Below, in pieces: positions 33,910 to 46,040 of a stretch of 64,000 nt of DNA; the first letter of the stretch is position 1, and each line of letters begins with the position of its first letter. The stretch covers positions 2,244,016 through 2,308,015 of the forward strand of contig NW_022145601.1 in assembly GCF_000002235.5 (NCBI RefSeq). Reading direction: 5' to 3'. The notes beneath the pieces are model-generated. The model was not told the DNA's origin. It did no database searches and was given only the letters and a program-made list of their open reading frames with translations. Source of the stretch: Strongylocentrotus purpuratus. Taxonomy: Eukaryota > Echinodermata > Echinoidea > Camarodonta > Strongylocentrotidae. Both the position numbers and the translations under genes were made by a program.

Positions 33910-35204
33910 CTCAAGAAGTTATCTGAAGAAGTGAAATAAACAAAAATCATTCGAAGATTAGGAATATGAACAGTACTGATTTTTTTTTCTCTTAAAAGTG
34001 TTAATCTTATTAATGAACGCATTTGACATAAAAATTGTTCTGTCTATGCAACCCCAATGTAACATTTTCAAAGCAAAAAGATATGTCATAGAATTGCTAA
34101 TTTACTCAAGGTATACCAATTTTGTGGGAATCAACAGTGTAGTGGCCGAGGTTAGCCATCTATCCAAAGGAGCTTGAACTAACTCAGTACAGTAGGGTTA
34201 GGCTTTTTCAAACATTTTAGTTTGGCAATCTTTCCTTACCCTGTGAAGGTCCCGATACATTACATGTATATGCTGGTATTCTGCCACAATGATGTTATGA
34301 TGAAGGAGCCGTAAACATTCCCCAAGGCCTAGTCTTCGCTGAACCAGGTATCACCGGAGTGCTGAAGTTCTGGGCTGATGTTACTGCTGTGTGTTGGACG
34401 ATGAGGACAGCCTTTTGACTCAAGGGCAGTAGTATGTTTCAACTGGTGAGCAAAGGGATATGGTGGTGCACTGTCATTGGTGATTAGGGTTGTAGAAATG
34501 AGTTTTGCAACGTTGCGCTTTGCAGTCATCCGAAGAAGTGAAATAAAAAAAATTCATTTGAAGATTAAGAATATGAACAGTACTGAATTTTTCTTTCTTA
34601 AAATTGTTAACCTTATTAATGAACGCATTTGACATAAAAAGTGTTCGGTCTGTGCAACCCCAATGTAACATTTTCAAAGCAATAAGGTATGTCATAGAAT
34701 TGCCAATTTACTCTAGGGGGGTGTTTCATCAACTAAAATCGATTTCGATTTTAAAAATCAATTTTAAGGCCGAATCGGTTTTAGCTTAAAACCGATACAT
34801 GTGAGCTGTTTCAGTGAGAGTCCTTGAAAAGTAAGTAAAATCTGTTTTTCTTTGAAAATATCAATTCTGTTGATAACAAATCTGTTATTTTGGAAGAAGA
34901 AAAGTGTTCCTCTCATTATTATGCAATTTCATTTTTGTGTAACTGAACGAAATCTTAAATAAAATCAATTTACATCACTCTCCAAGTGGACGAATTGCAC
35001 CGGCTCAACCATTTCAGTCCCATTCATATAAATTCATGCAGGTTAAATAGTAATTACCTAACGACGTTTATTATTCGGTTAGGACAGACAGGTACAAACT
35101 CATTAGTCTAGTTTATTCTTGCAGTAGTATTGTCGTTTTACTAGTTATGCTACTAGTTGTAGATTTGGACTTAGAATCAAGATCTAGGCCTAGATATAGA
35201 CCCT

Positions 35205-35645
35205 ATCCCTTATTTAATATTTGTTTTAGCATTGTCTTGTTTTTGTTGATATAGACTAGTCTAGTCTAGGTCTAGAGTCTAGAGACTAGTCTAGTCTAGG
35301 TCTAGATTTTCTAGACTCTAGATCTAGACTAGTCTAGCCTGTAGATCTAGGCCTAGGGTCTAATTATAAATGATAGATCTAGACTCTAGGTCTAGATCTA
35401 TTAGGCCTAGGGCTAGGCCTAGGGCCTAATTATTAAAAATCAATAGGGGGTCTAGGATTATTTGTTTTGAAGGTAAAATTTTATGAAAGAAAATTAGACT
35501 CTAAATCTAGATCTGGAGTTCCTAGAGTGTTACTGTCAGACCCAGGTCTAAATTTACTCTAGATGTAGATTTAGTCTAGAGTCTAGGTCTAGATCTACAT
35601 GATACTTGATAGATCTAGATCTAGGGTAGATGTAGACATGATGTA
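35205..35645. repeat. TCTAGA/CTAGG low-complexity region
   Basis: Degenerate repeats of TCTAGATC, GGTCTAGA and GGCCTAGG over ~440 bp, a palindrome-rich simple sequence. G-runs follow at 35650-35880. Confidence 0.8.
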
Positions 35646-37860
35646 AGTGAGGTGGGGGGGGGGGGGGGTAAAGAGCGCATTTTTATTTTAGGTCCCGAAT
35701 ATTTGAAAATCGCGCCGGCCGCAAATTCGCTCAGTTGGGGGGGGGGGGGAAGTTAACACTTTTTTCTTTTCTTTTTTGGCCGGGGGGGGGGGGCACGTCC
35801 CTGTTGGTCAGTACATTTTTGGAAAATTTTGCTGATTTTAACATTTTTTTTTGGGGGGGGGGGTCGGGGGGGGGCACGTGCCTCCTGTGCCCCCCTCAAT
35901 CCGTCCCTGGTATTAGGGTCTCTAACACAGTCCAACTCCAAGCTCTAGACTATACTAGAATTTTTTTTTTTTTTTTTTAATTTCAGAGTCGGACTAAAAG
36001 ATGGAGTGGACCACAAGTTGTATCCACCAAAGAGACCTTGGCTTTAGTCCAAGACTCAAAAGTTCTCTTCTGCTTGTCTCTACAGTCTTGGACTTCTCAT
36101 TCTTCCTTGGCCTCAGGCTCAAGGAAAGGGTTTGGATATACAGAATGTACTCAAGCTCAATGTCTAGGTGTACAACTATAGATCCTACTGTGCTAAGCGG
36201 CCTTGTGGAGTGATCTTCTTACTAGTAACATTTGCACACCAATAATAAAACAAAGGTAAGTTTTTTTTTGTGTGGTTCTTCTAGACCTATGTATAAATAG
36301 ATTACTTATTTGTTGTTGAGTGTGTAAATCTTGATTTTCATTAAATTTTCTACGTACAATCGCAAACTGATAAATCCATGTGAGGGGGAAGTCAACTATG
36401 ACATGTCTAAATCATAGATAAATTACTTCATCTGCCAGCCTGATTAATAATATTGTACAAATAATAGGGCAGCAATTAATAAATAAAGAGGTGATTGAAA
36501 AAACTCTAATGAGAATATATGTATGATGAAAGCTGCTCTGTTTTATACCTCTTTGCCTTCTACTCACGACAGGGGAATGTTCATTGAATCTGTGTACAAC
36601 AGTGTTTGGTTCAAGAGCAGGGTATCCGAGATCAAGATTAAACTCCATAGTCAATCTTCCAAATGTCTAAAACTTACAATTTGGTTGGTAACAATGTCTT
36701 GGACCGAATACATGTAAATTACTGTTGCAATTACTGATAAAAATGTACTTATGTTCTTTTGAACACATTTAATACAGTGACAATTAATTTTCTGAAAAAT
36801 AGATGTGCTCTCTTCATAACAAATATATGTATCTCTGTTTTAAATCCTAGGTTGCAAAATAAAGAGCTATGGCATCTGCATGTACTGCTAGTTCATGACA
36901 AATGAACATTTATTGTCCATCTCTTCAAATTGAAAAGGTAAGCAGTATCAATTACCAAAATTGATCTATCATTTTTCATAATTTGATTTGATTTGATTTG
37001 ATTTATTTATTTCTGTTTGATTTTCTTTTTCTTTTGCATTTTTACAAATATATAACAGACAAATATTGCAAATTTACACATGACAAAAGAATATATGTTG
37101 AATAAGGTAAGGCTGGGTGTAACTAATCGAGAACATCAAACAGGAGGGTTGACAAAATAAGCAAAGCTTGATAGTATGACTACCCTTGTAAGAAGTCTAA
37201 TACCCATCTTACCCATTCTGTTACATAAAACATACACAAATGGTAATGAAAGGATTTTTTTATATTTTTATCCAAAGCAAACAATTAATCATTTATCTTC
37301 TGTAACTATTTTTTATTCTCCGACTTTATTAATTTAGCAATTAAAGTTTTTGAAATAATCATAAATACAAAAGTTGAAGATTGATTGAAAATTTGTACTA
37401 GTATTTAGTAATTGATTCATTTATTACATAACTTTCAATTCCTATTCTAGACTGCAGAGCCTGAATTACCTGCAACGTTATGCTTCTTATGAAACATCAG
37501 CCAGCCTACAGATAGAAGCTCCCTTTTCCAGCTTTAAGCAAGAGGAACCACAATGAGATACAGATCTTGGTATCGTGGACTGGTCACTTTTTACAACCAA
37601 CACTACTTGTAAAATAAGATTTACAAATTAATTCCTATAAGCTATTAAAAATGCTCTAGTCAAGGTACTAACATTCATCTGAGCAGCAGTTTGATGACCT
37701 ATTTGGAACTCTTCCTAGAGGCAATTCTTGCATGACTATGTATCGATAATTACCTGTTGGTGCTTAAAGTGCTATTGTAGCAATTGCACATTGAACACTG
37801 TGATTGAGTAAAAACTGATTTTTCCTGCAGGAAATATATTAACTCTGACTTATGTTGTCC
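35646..37860. other. insertion interior, no gene recognised
   Basis: Several G9-13 runs (35652-35880), then AT-rich sequence. Plus-strand frames at 36001-36213 and 36523-36717 have no domain. No transposase-like DDE segment was seen. Confidence 0.35.
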
Positions 37861-37864
37861 TTAA

Positions 37865-38732
37865 TAATAATAATAATAATAAATTACATTTATAAAGCGC
37901 TTAATACAATGTTTCTAAGCGCTTAACATACAAGTAATTAGGTACAACGTAAAATAAACATACAGCAATAATAATACATAATTCTAATAATAACATTACA
38001 GATAATTAAACTGCTCTATAAATTACTATTTCCGGTAAACAAAAAATACTTCAAACTTGCCTTAAAAGACTCTACAGATGGGGATTGACGAATAATAATA
38101 GGTAAACTGTTCCATAATTTAGGGGCTGCAATGGCAAAAGTACGATCTCCGTAACGGGTATTTGTTCGGGGACCAGGGGCGTATTGGAAATTAGCATGTG
38201 TAGTTGACCGTAATGAACGTGATGGAACAATAGGTTTGAGAAGGTCGTTTAAATATGATGGAGCATAACCATGCTTAATTTTGAATACTAACAAAAGAAT
38301 CTTAAATTGAATGCGAATTAAAATAGGTAGCCAATGAAGAGATCTGAGAATAGGAGTTATGTGTTCATATTTTCTGGTTTTGGTAATGAGACGGGCTGCC
38401 ATGTTCTGAATACGTTGGAGTGGAGAAATGGTGGAATCTGGTAAGCCAAAGTACAATCCGTTACAATAATCTAAATGGGAAGTCACAAAAGCGTGGATCA
38501 ATCGTTCTGTAGACTGTCTGTCCAAATATTTTCGAAGTTTACTAATCCTGGATATACCAAAGGCAGCCGTCCGACAAGTATTCCTGATGTGTTGCTTCAT
38601 ATTCAATACATTATCAACAGTGACGCCGAGGTTACGAACTACTTTTGAAGGTACGATTTCAACGCCAGCAGCATCCAAGCACGGCAGACTGCAAGAACTT
38701 CTAAACTGCGAGAACTTCTTTTTAGTAATCAT
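37865..38732 (-). pseudogene. L2/CR1-like LINE, C-terminal part and 3' end
   Basis: Minus-strand frame 38016-38732 continues the RT protein of 40284-41594 beyond the nested insertion: GVTVDNVLNMKQHI, FVTSHLDYCNGLYFGLP, LQRIQNMAARLI, LHWLPI and AAPKLWNSLPIIIRQ, the standard C-terminal landmarks of L2/CR1-type RT proteins. The 3' UTR has paired AAGCGCTT motifs and ends in an ATT microsatellite (37865-37885), which acts as the tail. Confidence 0.85.
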
Positions 38733-40398
38733 CTTTTAAATGATTATCAGTTTGGCTTTTTAAAAAATGTATCTACCGAAATGGCTTTGATTAACCTGCA
38801 TGATTATATAATTAATGCATTGAATAAGAAACTTCATACTGTTGGAATATTTTTAGACTTAAGTAAGGCGTTTGATTGCATCGACTATACCATATTATTA
38901 CATAAACTGCAATTTTATGGAATAAGGGGTCTTCCTCTACTCTGGTTTAAAAACTACTTATCTAGCCGTGTGCAATATGTTTCTTACAATAATGTTTTAT
39001 CCGAGCCTTTAAATGTTATATGCGGTGTGCCCCAGGGATCTATACTTGGGCCACTTTTATTCTTGATATTTGTTAATGATCTTCCAAACTGTTCAAATAA
39101 GTTGAGATTTGTACTCTTTGCGGATGACACCAACATTTTAGTTTCTCATGATTCTTTACAATCTTTGAATAATATTCTCAACTTTGAATTGCAGAAGGTA
39201 TCGGAATGGTTTTATTATAACAAATTATCCTTAAATACGGACAAATCAAATTATATATATTTTTATGTTAAAAATACTAAAAAAAATAACATAGAATTAT
39301 TGGATATAAAAATGAATAATCAAGTTATAAAGCGTGTAAGTCACACAAAATTCTTAGGCGTCTTGATTGATGAAAAACTTACATGGAATAACCATATAAC
39401 AGATGTAACAAACAAAGTATCCAGAAATGTTGGTGTCATCCGCAAACTTAGCAATTTCTTCCCTCAACGTATTCTTATTACTTTGTATAATACCTTAGTC
39501 TTGCCTTATTTATCTTATTGTAATGTAGTGTGGGTGAACACATATCCAACAAAATTACAACCATTGTATTTATTACAGAAAAGAGCTCTTCGTATATGTT
39601 CATTTTCTTGGAGACAAGCCCATACTAAAGAATTATTTGTTAAATTTAATGTTCTCACTGTGTTTCAACTCAACTCTTACTACTGTTCAATATTACTTTT
39701 TAAACATAAGCAGAATATGCTCCATAAATCATTATCATCAATGCTCACTTCTAATACAACTGTTCATGACCATAATACAAGAAGCAGAAATAAATTGGTT
39801 GATATTGTCATCCTGTATAAATATTTTTAAAATAAATAAATAAATAAATAAATAAATATCATCTATGGACTGTTAATAAAAATTACTCACTATTCTCTTT
39901 TAGACGTCATGCTCCTGTTATCTGGAATAATCTGCCACTTGAAATAAAATCACTTAACTCAATGAATATCTTTAAAAGAAAACTCAAATCGTACTTAATC
40001 ACAAGTGTGTGAAATTTTAAATTGTTGATTTTATTGTCTTGTATTGTCCTGTGGTGGGTTTGTGCGGTTATGTATTTTTTAAATAAATTATGTTATATTT
40101 TCATAATTGTTTATTCCTTTATGTACTTTATTATCTTTTATTTTTTTTAATATTATATTGAATGTTCAATGAAACGTATTTTACCTTCATCAAGGGTGGT
40201 CGTCTCGACAAATCCACATAGTTTTTTATGGCCACCCAATTCCAATAATCTTATGTTGTTATCTGATGTATCACTTTATAGTTTTATAATTTTACCTTAT
40301 TTTGTATTATTGATCGACTTATTCTGTCATGATTGTATTCTGTTTTGTATATTTTATTGGAATTGAATAAACTGAACTTGAACTTGAACTTGAACTTG
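38730..40398 (+). mobile_element. second LINE, 5' truncated, nested in the L2/CR1-like LINE
   Basis: An RT frame runs from about 38730 (NDYQFGFLKNVSTEMAL before the first Met at 38781) through IFLDLSKAFDCIDY (motif A), GVPQGSILGPLLFLIFVNDL and LFADDTNIL (FADD catalytic motif). The main frame stops at 39830 in an AAAT microsatellite; coding resumes with RRHAPVIWNNLPLEIKS and ends near 40010. The 3' end is a short GAACTT tandem repeat at 40371-40396. The junctions lie within one codon of rejoining the host LINE protein. Confidence 0.87.
38781..39830 (+). pseudogene. reverse transcriptase of the nested LINE (partial)
   Basis: 350 codons of uninterrupted RT with both catalytic Asp motifs (FLDLSKAFD, FADD) and the thumb region (FLGVLIDEKLTWNNHI). 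No endonuclease, so it was truncated on insertion. The C-terminal HNTRSRN segment is followed by ~60 bp of extra sequence with (AAAT)n that ends the frame, after which the family's conserved WNNLP segment follows. Confidence 0.85.
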
Positions 40399-41594
40399 AT
40401 ATGTAGTACCTCAGTCTCAGATTGATTTAACTTGAGTTTATTTGAAGAAGACCAGGACATGACATCGGAGACGCACTCGCTCAGTTTATGCATAGAGCCT
40501 ACGTGATCTTTGGATGTCATGGTCACATACAACTGGGTGTCGTCGGCGTACATGACATGATGAATGTCCCGATGGGAAGAGATGACCGCACTCAACGGAC
40601 CAGTATACAGGATGAACTCCAGTGGACCTAGGACAGACCCTTGAGGAACACCCCAGGGCAGGGGAAATGGTCTGGAAATAGAGTCATTCACAACGACGTG
40701 CTGTTTGCGATTATCCAGGTACGAATCAAGCCACTTCAGAGCACACCCCTTGATGCCATAGCCTCGCAGGAAACGATCAATCATAGTTGTATGGTCAATA
40801 GAGTCAAACGCAGCAGTGTAATCAAGGAGCACCAGCACAGCCTCATGACCCTTATCAACTGCAAGAAGCACGTCATTGAAGACTCTGATCAATGCTGTTT
40901 CAGTTGAATGGAACTGTCGATAAGCCGACTGCATCTCAGGAAACAACTTTTGTTTATCAAGGTACACCCGAAGCTGAGAAGCAACGATTTTCTCAAGGAT
41001 CTTAGCAAGGAATGGCAGGTTTGCTATGGGCCTGTAGCTTTTAAAGTCATCTGGGTTTAAGTCAGACTTCTTCAATAGAGGTATAACGTGAGATGTTTTG
41101 AAAAGTTCTGGGACAGTACCAGAAGACAGAGAAGAGTTCATTATGTGTGTAATGGATGGTACTAGTTCTTCAAGGCACGATTTCACTAAATGAGTTGGCA
41201 TAGGATCCAAACGACAAGACTTGGAAACAGAGTTCTTAATCAGTTTTCTCACCTGTGTTTGCGTAACAGGCTCAAACTGCTGGAACTCACAATCACATGA
41301 AAGGGTTTCATCAGGGAGATTTGAAGGGGGAAATGTTGTCCCAATCTTTCGAATTTTATCAAGGAAGAACTCTCCAAAATCATTCGCTAATTCCTCGTCC
41401 GAACTGCGATCAGGAAAAACTGAGTCAGTTTTGGGAATGGTGAGCTTACTAACCAGCTTGAAGAGCTGCTTGGTGTCACACTCTTTAATCTCAGTCGTCA
41501 TGTACTCAGTCCTGGCTCCATCAAGAATGAGATTGTAAGCCTCACACTGTTGTTTGTACAGCTGGCGATTTATTTCAATGTTCGATTTAATCAT
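40284..41594 (-). pseudogene. L2/CR1-like LINE, reverse transcriptase
   Basis: RT landmarks: SSGTVPELFKTSHVIPLLKK, SYRPIANLPFLAKILEKIV, VLVLLDYTAAFDSIDHTTMI (motif A), GVPQGSVLGPLEFILYTGPL and MYADDTQLYV (motif C, YADD). Same frame as 41640-42080; one TAA at 41640 separates them. The frame runs into the nested LINE near 40398. Residues of both catalytic motifs are intact. Confidence 0.9.
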
Positions 41595-41639
41595 TTTACG
41601 TTCAGCGCGACGTCTCAGGCGCTTGGATTCTTTGACAGA

Positions 41640-42080
41640 TTATGTGTACCATGGAGCATGGGGCCGCAACGAAACAAGATGTGACTGTACCGGCGCATGT
41701 TTGTCCAGGAGTTGCCTCAGGGTAGTATTGTACTCTTCGACCGCTTCCGAAGGGCACCGGGTAGATAATGAACACAGAGAACCGTCCTTAATATCCTCCC
41801 TCAGTATGTTCAAATTAATGTTACGAAGCTTTCTGCAAGTGATGAGTTTCTTTTCAGGAGGGGGGCGTCCTAGATTAAGTGGACAGATGAGTGCATGGTG
41901 GTCTGAAGGGAGCCCACTCACTTTGTCCACAGTGTTGACCAGGTTATCAATTTTCCGAGAAATAATCAAATCTAGAATGTGTCCCGCTTGATGAGTTGCC
42001 ACAGTAACATGTTGCTGGAGACCAGCAGAGTCCAGCATCTCTACGAAGTTCATGGCGTCTTTGTTGCGTTTATCATCCAC
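41640..42080 (-). pseudogene. L2/CR1-like LINE, endonuclease C-terminal part
   Basis: Carries the end of the APE-type endonuclease: VATHQAGHILDLIISR and GLPSDHHALICPL (the SDH motif). It connects upstream to 42136-43224 by a one-base frameshift near 42137, just before the LLVGDFNIHVDD motif. Confidence 0.85.
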
Positions 42081-42135
42081 ATGTATGTTGAAATCGCCGA
42101 CAAGTAATTGAGCATTATCATTTACAGTTACTAGT

Positions 42136-43224
42136 TCAAGAAGACGAAAACTCGTTTACAAACAATCTATATGTCAGTGTGTTCTTGGAAGAAGGAGGTG
42201 GTCTATAGACGGCATGTATTCTAATTACAGCACGCTGTGAAGCATGGACAGTCAGATCCACATGTTCAAACGAGTTAAAAGTGGGAAAATCGTTGTTCAA
42301 AGAGACATTAAGAGCAGAACGATGGATGATACAGATTCCCCCACCAGATCCAGTGCGACGTGCCTTGTGGACAATCACATAGTTGGGTAATGTGTAGTTA
42401 ATGTTCGCAATGGTGTGGTTGTCTTGTGAATCACCCTTTAACCAGGACTCAGTAATGACAAGTAAATCAAGGTTCTTTTCGAGGATGAGATCACAGATAG
42501 ATACTACTTTGTTATTCATGGATCTAGCATTCCAAAGACCCAAACTTAATGGTGGATCAAAACAGGAAATAGTTGCAGGATGTCGCCCTTGGTTGCGGCG
42601 TCTGCATACATCAATCAAGTTGGTGAGATCCCGATGACGAGGAAAATCTGCGCATAAAGTACGAGAAGGCTGTTTATATGAATTCCTGTCAGTAGTGATA
42701 GTAGGGATATTAGATTCAATGCAGTGTGCGAAAACTGGAGGATGAATCTGTTGACGCTTGGACCCTCTGGCCTTTTTTCTTCCTCGACGCGTCCGCTTTC
42801 TATACGAAATACCAAGGGAAGTAAGATTTCTCCACTGGGTAGGGGGCAGCCAATGAGGGCATGTTTTAGTCCGATTACGGTTGTACAACTGTTCTCTGGT
42901 GTAAGTGACACGTTGTCTTGACGGTGACCCATAACTATCTCTGCATATATCATCGGCAGGCCCAGGATTAGGATTAATGTCACCATCCAGTAAAATGGAG
43001 ATTTGGAAGGAAGCCTCCGAATTCGGGTAGTAGCTGATGGGACCCCCCAACAATTTCCTTGCAGGTTTTAATGATAGAAAATTCAGCCTACCTTCATGTG
43101 GGTATAAGTTGCCGGTTATACTGTGATAAGGCAAAGTAGAATGTTGAGATACACTGTATATATATCTATTCAGCAAGTAAAGTCCAAGAACAAACACAAA
43201 GGTAGGACGCTTGACCAATGCCAT
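42136..43224 (-). pseudogene. L2/CR1-like LINE, N-terminus with 2A-like motif and endonuclease start
   Basis: The N-terminus is hydrophobic (PTFVFVLGLYLLNRYIYSVS), signal-like. Residues ~81-89 read GDINPNPGP (42958-42984), a 2A-like ribosome-skipping motif, with the break expected between Gly and the last Pro. A basic region follows (KRTRRGRKKARGSKRQQ), then the endonuclease start: LGLWNARSMNNK, LDLLVITESWL (Glu motif) and AVYRPPPS. Known relatives: 2A-like peptides occur near the N-terminus of sea urchin and other LINE proteins. One frameshift at the C-terminal end breaks the frame. Confidence 0.82.
42958..42984 (-). other. 2A-like peptide coding site
   Basis: Encodes G-D-I-N-P-N-P-G-P. The 2A consensus is D(V/I)ExNPGP; Glu is replaced by Asn here. 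Preceded by ISILLD, a helical stretch usual before 2A. Confidence 0.7.
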
Positions 43225-44477
43225 TGTCCCAAGAGGCTTGTATTGTTCATAACAATAGGAACACCAAGAATGGTATTCAGGCTTGGGTGATCATCAATAG
43301 GATGTGTGCATGAAGCAGTTTCAATATGGCTGCACTTGGCTCCAAATACATAGATAGCAAAGCAAAAACTTGAAAGTCTAGAACCTCTCATCAAGTTGCA
43401 CTAAGTCCTTCAAAAAATTGTCCAAAGTGATCCAGAGGGTATACTTGGTAGATGTTTATGTTTATAGACACACCAATATCCACTCTAACCTCACAAATAA
43501 AGCATAAAAGTGGAGAGGAGAGGAGCTGCTCACATGCTGAACGCTCACTCATGAAGAAGTTTTTCGTCCTTAGAATTTTTTGTCAAAGCTGATAGAAAAG
43601 AATTGATGATTAATTTCATATAGACAAACTATTGCATCAAGAAACCGCATTCTCACCGACTGTGTGACCTTACATGACAATGTATATCATCCTTAGATTA
43701 ACAACCGTATGAGTAACATAAATATTTGTGACAAGTATTAATCTTTTAATCTCCATAAAGGTAACTCGAATAGAGAGTGACAGATATCAGCTGCAGAAGT
43801 TTTAACAACTGGCTGATACTTTCATAGGAGCACTTTTATTTGTGTCATTTAAAATATTGTAATTGTATCCCTTGAATCCCCATCATTTGCAAAATGTAGA
43901 TTTCATTCATTAAAGCATAAACATATTGATTATACTTTAAAATCTGTATTAATTTTATTTTGTATGTATTGTTTGTCTTTTAAGAAGATAAAAGGGGGGG
44001 GGATGAATAGATGAGATTGTACGCTAGCGCATGGTGATAATAATTACATGATGATAAAGGGCAATGATGTGATTCAAGAATGGTGTGTTTGTATGCCGGT
44101 GAGTTATTGTTATATTCATTTTTATTCATTTTTGTTCTTTATTTATTTTTTTGTGGGGGAAGGGGGGGGGTGTTCATGAAGAAACACAATTACGGCAAGC
44201 AAAGCGTTGTGATGGGAGTGTCGTTTTATGTTAATGAGAGAGAGAGAGAGAATATGAAAGAAATGACACATAATTGTAAGTGCATATGGTAAAAAAATAT
44301 ATAGAAAAAGGGGCACATAACAAAATGGAAAAGGGTCACTTCTGAGAAGAAAACATAAAAAGTTATTAGAAATAAAAAGAGGAACTTTAAAACAAAGTGA
44401 AACGGGACAAACTACATGAAGGAAAAGTGCACTTGTAATAAACAAAAAGGGATGTTAATCAGATGTAAAAGGGGCAC
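43225..44477. other. LINE 5' region and interior of the insertion
   Basis: 43225 to about 43560 is probably the LINE 5' UTR. The rest is AT-rich with a GA microsatellite near 44238. No gene recognised. Confidence 0.4.
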
Positions 44478-44829
44478 TTAAACCCTATCTAGCATGGGTT
44501 ATTTTGAAACTGCATAGCCTGGGGGGTCCGGGCCCCCTCCCCTGGAGAAAAAAACGTGTAAGAAAACATTAACTGTACCTTTTTTTTTTTGGAGATGGGC
44601 CCCCTCCCCTGGCGCTCAAGGGGGGGGGGGGTGCGATTTTTCAAATTTTCGAGGGCCCCCCCCCGCAATAATTTTTTTTTTATTGTTCACTACCCCCCCC
44701 CCCCCCCCCCCCCCCCACTGAGCGAATTATTGGCCGGCTGTTTCGCTGCTAAATATTGTCTCACGAATTGGGCCCCCTCCCCGTGCCGCCGGCTGGATAA
44801 GGCCCCCCCCCCCGGCTAGATAGGGTTAA
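44478..44829. mobile_element. piggyBac-like MITE
   Basis: TTAA at 44478-44481 and 44826-44829 flank inverted ends (A)CCCTATCTAGC and GCTAGATAGGG. TTAA duplication with CCC-starting TIRs is the piggyBac pattern. The interior is C/G homopolymer-rich. Non-coding. Confidence 0.7.
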
Positions 44830-45797
44830 GGGGAAAACGGGCCGCCCATGTATTTTTGAAGAAAAAATGGGCCATTGTGCTCCCCCCCCCCCTCCAGAGT
44901 GCCTCATTTGGTATTATTAGTGCCTAACTATGATGATTTAAAAAAAAATTGGTTATGAACAAAGATTTGTTCCCCCAAGAACATAATTCTTCATGTTCAG
45001 ATGTATGTTCAAATTGAAGCTAGCCGACACTTGCGCCTTTGAAACCAATGAATGCTGAACATAGCATATCAATAATGCAATGAATAAGGATAAAATTGAT
45101 TTAAAATTAATAAGGATCACACTCTAACTTAAAATCGATTTTAAGGCCAAAATCGATTTTATTTATTTAGTGAAACTGCTGCTAAAATCGAAATCAATTT
45201 TAAGCCCTTAAAATTGATAAAATCGATTTTAGATCGATTTTAGGGCTATAGTGAAACACCCCCAGGTGTGCCAATGTTGTAAGAATCAACAGTGTAGTGG
45301 CCGAGGTCTCCCATCTATCCGGAGGAGCTTGAAATAACACAGTACAGTAGGGTTAGGCTTTTTCGAACATTTTAGTTTGGCAATCTTTCCTTACCCTGTG
45401 AAGGTCCCGATACATTACATGTATATGCTGGTATTCTGCCACAATGCTGTTATGATGACAGAGCTGTAAACACTCCCCAAGGCCTAGTCTTTGCTGAACC
45501 AGGTATCACCAGAGGGCTAAAGTCCTGGGATGATGTTACCGCTGTGTGTTGGACGATGAGGACAGCCTTCTGACTCGAGGGCTGTAGTCTGTTTCAACTG
45601 GTGAGCAAAGGGATATGGTGGTGCACTGTCATTGGTGACTAGGGTTGTAGAAATGAGCTTTGCAATGTTGCGCTTTTCAGTCATCTAAAGAAGTTATCTG
45701 AAGAAGTGAAATTAAAAAATCATTTGAAGATTAGGAATATGAACAGTATTGAATTTTTCTTTCTTAAAAATGTTAACCTTATTAATGAACGCATTTG

Positions 45798-45993
45798 ACT
45801 CTAAGTTGAATGTCTTCCTCAGAGTAATGGTTTCCACCCCATCTCCCACTCCAACCCAGTCGGGAAGGAGCACTTTGCAAATTCATACATGTAGAATGTT
45901 CCAATTTTGAAATTCTGATCAGGTTTAAAATCTTTATCCTGGGAAGAAAAACCATGAATTTATCATCCTGTTATTTATTTATGAATCTAATAC

Positions 45994-46040
<47 letters not shown>

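Larger units (their letters stand above)
34717..45263. mobile_element. 10.5-kb TIR-flanked insertion
   Basis: Left end GGGGGTGTTTCATCAACTAA, right end TAGTGAAACACCCCC; both are followed inward by several AAAATCGATTTTA-type repeats. The host repeat has AG on both sides (…CTCTAG and AGGTGTGCC) where the uninterrupted paralog at 34110 has one (CTCAAGGTATACC), so the duplication is probably 2 bp. The termini recall PIF/Harbinger-like or related elements, but no transposase was recognised. Much of the length is nested LINE. Confidence 0.75.
33731..45800 (-). repeat. ~615-bp tandem repeat, three units, middle unit split
   Basis: Unit P 33731-34348; unit Q 34349-34716 continuing at 45264-45503; unit R 45504 to about 45795. 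Each has the exon-like ORF, then shared flanking sequence (GAACGCATTTGACATAAAAA, CAGTGTAGTGGCCGAGG, AAGGTCCCGATACATTACAT). The gap in Q is the TIR-flanked insertion. R's ORF copy has an in-frame stop. Confidence 0.8.

Noticed and set aside
41221..42986. Plus-strand frames opposite the L2/CR1-like LINE
   Set aside because: Shadows of the minus-strand coding sequence.
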